Positions 59,132 to 64,000 of a stretch of 64,000 bases of DNA are shown here, in pieces. Every line of letters starts with the position of its first letter. Position 1 is the first letter of the stretch. Below the pieces are notes generated by a model. That model did not search any database. It had not been told where the DNA came from and saw only the letters and a list, made by a program, of their open reading frames with translations. The DNA comes from Kamptonema formosum PCC 10802. GTDB taxonomy: Bacteria; Cyanobacteriota; Cyanobacteriia; Cyanobacteriales; Oscillatoriaceae. The stretch spans positions 976,497 to 1,040,496 of the forward strand of contig NZ_KB235948.1 in assembly GCF_000332335.1 (NCBI RefSeq), written 5' to 3'. Position numbers and translations under genes: made by a program.

Positions 59132-59233
59132 TGAGCGGAAAGATGAGCCAAATGAGACAAATGAGCCAAAAAGTGAGCCCTTATGAGCTGATTAGTGAGC
59201 AAATTGCTGAGCTAAATGAGTTACGTAAATGAG
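59132..59233. promoter_or_regulatory. Helically phased TGAG repeats upstream of the STAND gene
   Basis: TGAG occurs at 59132, 59144, 59153, 59162, 59174, 59184, 59196, 59208, 59217 and 59230, ten times with an average spacing of about 10.9 bases, often as TGAGCCAAA or ATGAGC. The motifs therefore lie on one face of the DNA. The array ends 51 bases before the STAND ATG. It looks like an iterated operator; the binding protein is unknown. Confidence 0.6.
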
Positions 59234-59311
59234 TAGCCGGGGCTTTATACTAGACTCAAGGTCAGGAACCTCAACTGTTTTGACTGAGAAAAGTGTTGAC
59301 TGTGAACATTG

Positions 59312-59391
59312 CAGCTCTTCTCTTAGTCCGCGTAGGCGGACTTCGTTTGTATAGCCGCGAATTACATTCGCCCGGAGCTTAAGTTGACACC
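59312..59391. mobile_element. One-ended MITE-B copy
   Basis: Eighty bases matching the right half of 48219-48394, with the palindromic GTCCGCGTAGGCGGAC core and the terminal AGCTTAAGTTGACACC. The left half is missing. It abuts the protease fragment at 59413. Confidence 0.65.
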
Positions 59392-59412
59392 ACTGGGGGA
59401 GTGCGCCTCCGA

Positions 59413-59503
59413 GTCGGCACCATCCGCCATAACCGCTCAGATTAGGAGTGCAGAAATCTGGCAAGTTGGTTTTCCAGTGTTGGCTATTTCAGTGCGAGAA
59501 ACC
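59413..59503 (+). pseudogene. Fragment of a second trypsin-like protease gene
   Basis: In frame it reads VGTIRHNRSD, a stop (TAG), then ECRNLASWFSSVGYFSA, matching AGTIRHDRSDSQYRNLANQYASVGYLGAK of the intact protease at 62145-63320. At the DNA level about 80 bases align with the intact gene around 62260-62345. Only the sequence just after the signal peptide remains. The MITE-B half lies immediately upstream and may have replaced the 5' end. Confidence 0.8.
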
Positions 59504-59621
59504 AAGCTGACCAACCGGCAGATTATGTAAAAGTTTGTTAACCGCGTTTCTCGTCAAAGTCGGGGTTCGAGCCAGATACAAAGATAGGAGCGACTCTATA
59601 TATTAGGAGAATCAGGGAACT

Positions 59622-61415
59622 ATGAAAGGGTATCAAAAAGTTCAAGCCGTGGCCATAGGACTGTGCCTGAGCGTCCTGGCCGGTGGCAAGGCAGAAGCCT
59701 TTACCTTCACGAAGATCGCGGACAGCAGCACCAGCAGCAATAATGGCTTCAGCAGTTTTGGTCAGGGGTTTTCCACTACCTGGAGCTCTACTAACTGGAA
59801 TGGGTCAAGTCAGAACCCCAACTCCCCACCCCTGGGACTCGCAATCAACGAAAAGGGAGAGGTAGCCTTTTTCGCGAATTTGAAAACTGGCGGCACGGGC
59901 CTGTACATAAACAATACCATAGCCAACGCACTCACCGGAACCAACAAAACTGTTGCAACGAATATCAACTCCCAGTTTAGCAATTTCGGGCAGGGACTTT
60001 CCCTTAACGAAAATGGACAGGTAGCCTTTTTCGGGAATTTGAAAACCGGGGGGCAAGACATTCTTATCGGTCAGGGCAATACCACCAATTACACGACCAT
60101 TGCCAGCACCACCGGCCAATATAGCAGTTTCGCGCAGGGACTCTCCCTCAATGATAACAACGAGGTAGCATTTTTTGCCTCTCTGGATGCAGGCGGTTCG
60201 GAAATCTTCAAAAGCAACGGCACTGCAACCACAAAAATTACCCACTGTTCAGGTGGTGGGGGCGGGGCTGAATGCCCGATCGCCAGTCAAAGACCTTCCA
60301 TCAACAACAGTGGAACGGTTGCCTTTACCAGTGCCAACGGTGTCTTCACGAGCAAGGACGGCATTACGACCAACAACATCATGTCTGACCCTGCCACTTT
60401 CATGACTGGGCGATACCACGACGCCAGCATCAACAACAGCGGCAGAGTGGTCTACCGGACTGGGTTGAATAATGGGGCAAGCGCCGCTATCTTGAGCAGC
60501 AGTCAAACTAATACTAGCCTAATTGCTGGCAATACTCCTCCCATTCATAGCGTTTCCAGGAGCCCTTCCATTAATAATAATGGAGAGGTGGCATTTATCG
60601 GTGAGTGGGGTGGTTATCAGAACTTCGGCATTTTCACAGGTATGCCGGACTACCTCTCCCCCAAATATAATGGGAATAGTGCTCAAGCGTGGGCGGATAT
60701 GCTGGCAAAAGATAAGGTTATTCGGGTTGGCGATACCCTGTTTGGTTCTACAGTGACAGCTCTTTCGATGGACCGGGAGAGCATGAACAATAAATGCCAG
60801 ATAGCCTTCTGGGCTCAACTAGCGAATGGCATTCAGGGTATTTACCGCGCCGAGGCAGGTCAGGGTCAGTGCCAGACCAATCCCCTGATGCCGGATGTGG
60901 TTAATAATCCCACAGGAACGAACGGGCCCGTTTACCAGTTTATCAATCAGCCCGGACGTGCCTGGTATGACCCACCATCTGCTACTGGCTTCACCTTCAA
61001 GATGACTAGCGACTCCCTGTTTACCTCGATTCTTAACTTACCCGGCGGTTTTGACAGTCCTTTTACCGTTTCAGTCGGGGAAACCATTCTCGGTGAATTC
61101 ACAGGCGGCGACAGCATAGACTTTGTTTCCCTATTCGGTAGCGGCGTTAAGGAGTTTAGCATCACCGGCCTCAACGTTGACCCAACTAACCCTGATGTTT
61201 TCCCCATTAAACTCGATTTTGACACCGATTTAGCCAGTTTCGACATGTACACGCTAGGCTATCAGGAATCAGACACCAAAAAAGTCCCAGAACCTAGTTC
61301 TGTATTGGCGCTTCTGGCTTTCGGTGCTTTCGGTGCCGTCACCCTGCGGAAGCGCCAGCAGAAATTAGCCGCCAAAAGTGCCGGGAATTTGTATAGGACT
61401 TACGCACAACCATGA
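59622..61415 (+). CDS. PEP-CTERM protein with repeated beta-propeller-like units
   Basis: The 597-residue product has a signal peptide (MKGYQKVQAVAIGLCLSVLAGG, cut near AEA) and repeated units with the pattern GQGxSLNENGQVAFFGNLKTGG, at least four at residues about 50-330, later SINN(S/N)G(E/R)VxF. These resemble propeller-like repeats seen in secreted cyanobacterial proteins. The tail is a standard PEP-CTERM sorting signal: KKVPEPSSVLALLAFGAFGA, a membrane helix, then RKRQQK. Such proteins are anchored or released by an exosortase encoded elsewhere, usually for the cell surface or matrix. It is probably a surface protein of unknown binding role. Confidence 0.85.
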   Translation: MKGYQKVQAVAIGLCLSVLAGGKAEAFTFTKIADSSTSSNNGFSSFGQGFSTTWSSTNWNGSSQNPNSPPLGLAINEKGEVAFFANLKTGGTGLYINNTIANALTGTNKTVATNINSQFSNFGQGLSLNENGQVAFFGNLKTGGQDILIGQGNTTNYTTIASTTGQYSSFAQGLSLNDNNEVAFFASLDAGGSEIFKSNGTATTKITHCSGGGGGAECPIASQRPSINNSGTVAFTSANGVFTSKDGITTNNIMSDPATFMTGRYHDASINNSGRVVYRTGLNNGASAAILSSSQTNTSLIAGNTPPIHSVSRSPSINNNGEVAFIGEWGGYQNFGIFTGMPDYLSPKYNGNSAQAWADMLAKDKVIRVGDTLFGSTVTALSMDRESMNNKCQIAFWAQLANGIQGIYRAEAGQGQCQTNPLMPDVVNNPTGTNGPVYQFINQPGRAWYDPPSATGFTFKMTSDSLFTSILNLPGGFDSPFTVSVGETILGEFTGGDSIDFVSLFGSGVKEFSITGLNVDPTNPDVFPIKLDFDTDLASFDMYTLGYQESDTKKVPEPSSVLALLAFGAFGAVTLRKRQQKLAAKSAGNLYRTYAQP

Positions 61416-62144
61416 AAGAAACCGGGTTTCTGATGCCATCCCCTGCACTGAAAGTCAAGGAACAGGGCAGGAAACCCGGTTTCTGCCTAAGTTCTATTGC
61501 AATTATCGCTTATCTCATATGAATGAGATAAAAGCAAACCGGGTTTGTGGGCCATAGTTCATCCAACTGAGAAACGCTATATAGCAGTAAGCTATGGCGC
61601 ATAGAATGTGCACTGCCCATCTCTATTCTCTCGTTCCGAGCCTTACGGGAAGCCTGCGTGCACTGTGGGGAACGCAATCTGGAGGCTCTGCGTCCTTTCA
61701 ACGAAAAAGCAGGTTAAAAGCCTAAGAACTAAGCGACTTAGGGAACGGACATATTTACCTTGAGGGTAGGGCGTAGCGCTGTAGGCGCTTGCGCCAGAAG
61801 CTCAAGAGCGCATGCGCCGCTTCTCTAACGCTGAACTTATGTTTATACCTTGTAAAACAGGCGTTCCCTCCGACCCAGTTTTCGCGCACTGACTGTTTAT
61901 TGCTATCGCTCCCACCGGCACTTTAACAAGGCAATCTTCGTCTTGTAGCGAAAGGCAATAGCTCCAGCTTGACTTGTGCGGGACTTACGCAAAGCCTCTA
62001 TATGTAGGGTGGGTTAGCGCTAGCGTAACCCACCCCAGACCACATGAAGTAACCGGCACCACAATTAAGTGTCGCTGCGTAAATCCTGTTATGGCCTTCT
62101 GGAGATTGCCCGCACCAACAACTACGCTGACAGGGTTGTCTGCT
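61416..62144. repeat. Repeat-rich gap between the two PEP-CTERM genes
   Basis: About 730 bases, no gene called. Two GAAACC(C)GGTTTCT palindromes lie at 61421-61485. At 61629-61735 is a repeat of the CGTTCC...GGGAACG family with the body GCTCTGCGTCCTTTCAACG; an inverted copy lies at 63325-63410 beyond the protease gene. Near 61999-62038 is a GGTGGGTTA/TAACCCACC hairpin. The open frame at 61974-62144 is an extension of the protease frame, not used. Confidence 0.65.
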
Positions 62145-63320
62145 ATGAACATTGGAAAAACTGTAACTGTAATAACACGCAGCCAGAAAGTTCACCGCGT
62201 GATTGCCTCCGCTGTGACAGCGCTAGTGGCAACAGCCGGCACGAGCCAGATCGCAGCTGCCGGCACCATCCGCCACGATCGCTCAGATTCGCAATACAGA
62301 AATCTGGCAAATCAATATGCCAGTGTTGGCTATCTCGGAGCCAAAAACTCTGCTAGCTCTTGGAGCTGTTCGGGAACCCTCATCGGATCTGCCTATGTGC
62401 TGACAGCAGCTCACTGTGTTGAAAGTCAAAACCAATTTCTCACCCAGGGCACATTTTGGGTGGGCGGTAGTAGCTACTCTGTTATAGGTGCCACAGCACG
62501 CGCCAGCTGGTTTTCTACCAATCGGGATTTGCTAGCCGGCAATGACCTTGCCGTTCTGCGTCTGGCGAGCAATGTCGCGAATGTCACAGCGGCGAGCCTG
62601 TTCTCGGGTGCCGGTGAGGATATGCAACAGGGGACATACGTTGGTTTCGGCGCTACAGGTACTGGCATAACCGGCTATAATATTAACACAGTCGGAACTA
62701 AACGCGCTGGACAGAACATCATCGCACTTGGGAACAAACTTAGCAGTCAGGGGTATACTGACAATTTACTGATATCTGACTTTGACGATCCGCGCACAGC
62801 CAAGTCTTGGGACCCTCTCAGCCAACCTCTAAACTTAGAATACCAAGTGGCACCTGGGGATAGTGGCGGGGGACTTTTCATTAACGGTTTGCTAGCCGGT
62901 GTTAACTCTTTCATCAGTGGCTTATACGACGACCGAACAGATTCCAGTTACACCGATATTTCAGCCGCCACTCGCGTTTCGCGGCACACGAGTTGGATAA
63001 ATGGTGCCATGGGAGCGCTTGCAGGAAAGAACACCGCTAGCGCACCAACTGCCGGCACCTCTGGAACAAGCAGTGGCGGAAGTTCGTCTGCCTCTGGCGC
63101 ACCCACTCCATCTGAAGCCCCTCTCCCACCAGAATTTGACTATTTTGATGACTCCTATCAAGTTTCTTGGCTTTGGGATAGCGGTTTTGAGAATCCGTCC
63201 CCTCCCTCAAACGCCGAAAAAGTTCCCGAACCGGGCACAGTTTTTGGCTTGTTGAGCTTTGGGGCGCTTAGTGCCGTTACCTTGGGCAAGCGCCGGCGGA
63301 AACCCGCATATCACGGGTGA
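62145..63320 (+). CDS. Trypsin-like serine protease with PEP-CTERM anchor
   Basis: The frame is open from 61974, but ATG at 62145 starts MNIGKTVTVITRSQKVHRVI followed by a signal-like hydrophobic stretch ending TSQIAAAG, so I take it (391 residues). Catalytic triad: LTAAHCV (His), NDLAVLRL (Asp), PGDSGGGLF (Ser). It is thus a complete S1-fold protease, exported. A Ser/Gly/Ala linker of about 60 residues follows, then the PEP-CTERM signal KVPEPGTVFGLLSFGALSA and basic KRRRK tail. It should be surface-bound. Two related PEP-CTERM genes lie side by side, and a broken piece of another protease copy stands upstream of the first. Confidence 0.9.
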   Translation: MNIGKTVTVITRSQKVHRVIASAVTALVATAGTSQIAAAGTIRHDRSDSQYRNLANQYASVGYLGAKNSASSWSCSGTLIGSAYVLTAAHCVESQNQFLTQGTFWVGGSSYSVIGATARASWFSTNRDLLAGNDLAVLRLASNVANVTAASLFSGAGEDMQQGTYVGFGATGTGITGYNINTVGTKRAGQNIIALGNKLSSQGYTDNLLISDFDDPRTAKSWDPLSQPLNLEYQVAPGDSGGGLFINGLLAGVNSFISGLYDDRTDSSYTDISAATRVSRHTSWINGAMGALAGKNTASAPTAGTSGTSSGGSSSASGAPTPSEAPLPPEFDYFDDSYQVSWLWDSGFENPSPPSNAEKVPEPGTVFGLLSFGALSAVTLGKRRRKPAYHG

Positions 63321-63324
63321 TAAG

Positions 63325-63475
63325 CTGTTAGGCTTTTAACCTGCTTTTCCGTTGAAAGGAGCCAGAGCCGGCAGATTGCGTTCCCAGCCTGAGGCTGGGA
63401 ACGAGAGAAAACCGGGTAACTTCGGCGAAACCCGGTTTCTGCCTCCTCGCAAGAAACCCCGTTTCTGGATACCAA
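63325..63475. repeat. Inverted partner of the repeat at 61629 plus GAAACCCGGTTTC units
   Basis: 63325-63410 is the inverted counterpart of 61629-61735, so the protease gene and its upstream gap are bracketed by inverted repeats. Then at 63410-63465 come three AAACCCGGTTTCT-like half sites. Confidence 0.65.
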
Positions 63476-64000
63476 CTAACCGGCAGCCAACATTCCCGCA
63501 AAGCCCGCCGTACTCGCAGCAACCTCCACCGCTTTATTATAAGCTTTTTCAAACAGCGTCTCCGCCTCGTCATAGCGTCTTAACTTCGACATCGCCATGC
63601 CTTTCATTTCCAGAATGTAAATCGAACCCATGCCCTTCGGGAAAATTGCCAGCGACTGGTTGTAAACCCCAATCGCTTCCTCATACAGTTGCAACTCGAA
63701 CAGCAGCGCACCCTTGGCATTTAGCGCCTGGTAGCGAGAAATTGGATTAGCGCTAAACTCAATCGCTCTGTTATAAGATGCGATCGCTTCTGGGAAGCGC
63801 TGCAGCTGCCGCATCGCCTCACCTCGCTGCTGCCACGCATAACACGCATTCGGTTTCAGCTCCAAGGCTCGCTCGTAAACTGAGATCGCCTCTTCATAGC
63901 GCTTCACCGCCAGCAAGCGATTGCCCTCCTGACTGCAAATCTCAACGTCATTGAGCTCAAATGTGCCGGCTCTCTCAGCTGGCTGTTGCCGGCAATTGGC
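63476..64000 (-). CDS. TPR-repeat protein, partial (runs off the right edge)
   Basis: The frame is open across the whole end of the window, so at least 175 residues are present and the start lies beyond 64000. It has a run of TPR units with the usual 34-residue period: RYEEAISVYERALELKPNAC, RFPEAIASYNRAIEFS, LYEEAIGVYNQSLAIFPKG and RYDEAETLFEKAYNKA. The end AASTAGFAGMLAAG is Ala-rich. Just before the TPRs it has LNDVEICSQEGNRLLAVKRY. TPRs mediate protein contacts; nothing more can be said without the missing N-terminal part. Confidence 0.85.
   Translation of the reverse strand, partial: ANCRQQPAERAGTFELNDVEICSQEGNRLLAVKRYEEAISVYERALELKPNACYAWQQRGEAMRQLQRFPEAIASYNRAIEFSANPISRYQALNAKGALLFELQLYEEAIGVYNQSLAIFPKGMGSIYILEMKGMAMSKLRRYDEAETLFEKAYNKAVEVAASTAGFAGMLAAG

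Larger units (their letters stand above)
59081..59621. other. Intergenic region: phased TGAG array, MITE-B half and protease remnant
   Basis: No intact gene. It contains the TGAG array at 59132-59233, a one-ended MITE-B copy at 59312-59391 and the protease pseudogene fragment at 59413-59503, each listed. The last 110 bases are upstream of the PEP-CTERM gene and include AGGAGA near 59607 as ribosome site. Confidence 0.7.

Noticed and set aside
59560-59590. GGGGTTCGAGCC resembling a tRNA T-arm
   Set aside because: No acceptor stem, D-arm or anticodon arm fits around it.
63328-63750. Short ORFs after the protease gene
   Set aside because: They are translated palindromic repeats and the shadow of the TPR gene.

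Overview
The window comes from a cyanobacterium, most likely a filamentous one of the Oscillatoria/Microcoleus type. The evidence is the split RNA polymerase genes rpoC1 and rpoC2, a kinase fused to two GUN4 domains, a ferrochelatase with a C-terminal chlorophyll-binding-like helix, two PEP-CTERM proteins, a pilin G/H-like protein, Uma2, DUF433/DUF5615 and DUF6887/DUF6888-like genes, and a dense load of small palindromic repeats. The genus is inference.

Layout. 1-4830: repeats, a uracil-DNA glycosylase-like gene, a kinase-receiver-GUN4-GUN4 protein and a block of MITE-like repeats. 4830-9400: a small conserved protein, a UspA protein, hisD, rpsT, tatD, then a 670-base leader with a good promoter for rpoB. 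9401-21948: the rpoB-rpoC1-rpoC2 operon, invaded three times: a double-HNH gene between rpoB and rpoC1, a group II intron inside rpoC1 with no ORF of its own, and an antisense HNH gene between rpoC1 and rpoC2. 21949-28621: repeats, an ABC-2 permease, then a GH13 glycosidase, an MFS transporter and a membrane acyltransferase that look more AT-rich than their surroundings. 28975-36438: a yidD-like gene, an aldo/keto reductase, an orphan pilC, a DUF2993 protein, a GH31 glucosidase and a methyltransferase.

36596-48074 is an accessory region. It has a DUF6888/DUF6887-like pair whose first gene may start at AUU, then a same-strand block of five signalling genes. In transcription order these are a helical-repeat protein with a Ser/Thr kinase domain, a PP2C phosphatase, a NERD-nuclease/pseudokinase fusion, a second helical-repeat protein that has lost its kinase, and a second PP2C. 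The block is a partial duplication that includes the promoter. I think it is the best candidate here for an undescribed system: kinase/phosphatase control of a NERD nuclease, possibly stress- or phage-related. Two paralogous DUF29-like genes and a Uma2 gene follow.

48075-64000: a methyltransferase, hemH, a pentapeptide gene caught between two MITE-like elements, a DUF4126-like membrane protein, a Glu/Leu dehydrogenase, a pilin-like secreted protein, msrP, a DUF433/DUF5615 toxin-antitoxin-like pair flanked on both sides by the same 26-bp palindromic tandem repeat, a STAND ATPase gene with a helically phased TGAG array upstream, two PEP-CTERM proteins (one a trypsin-like protease), a broken fragment of a second protease copy, and a TPR gene that runs off the right edge. 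I saw no tRNA, rRNA, CRISPR array or transposase gene. All family names are from recognition of motifs by eye, not from database searches.
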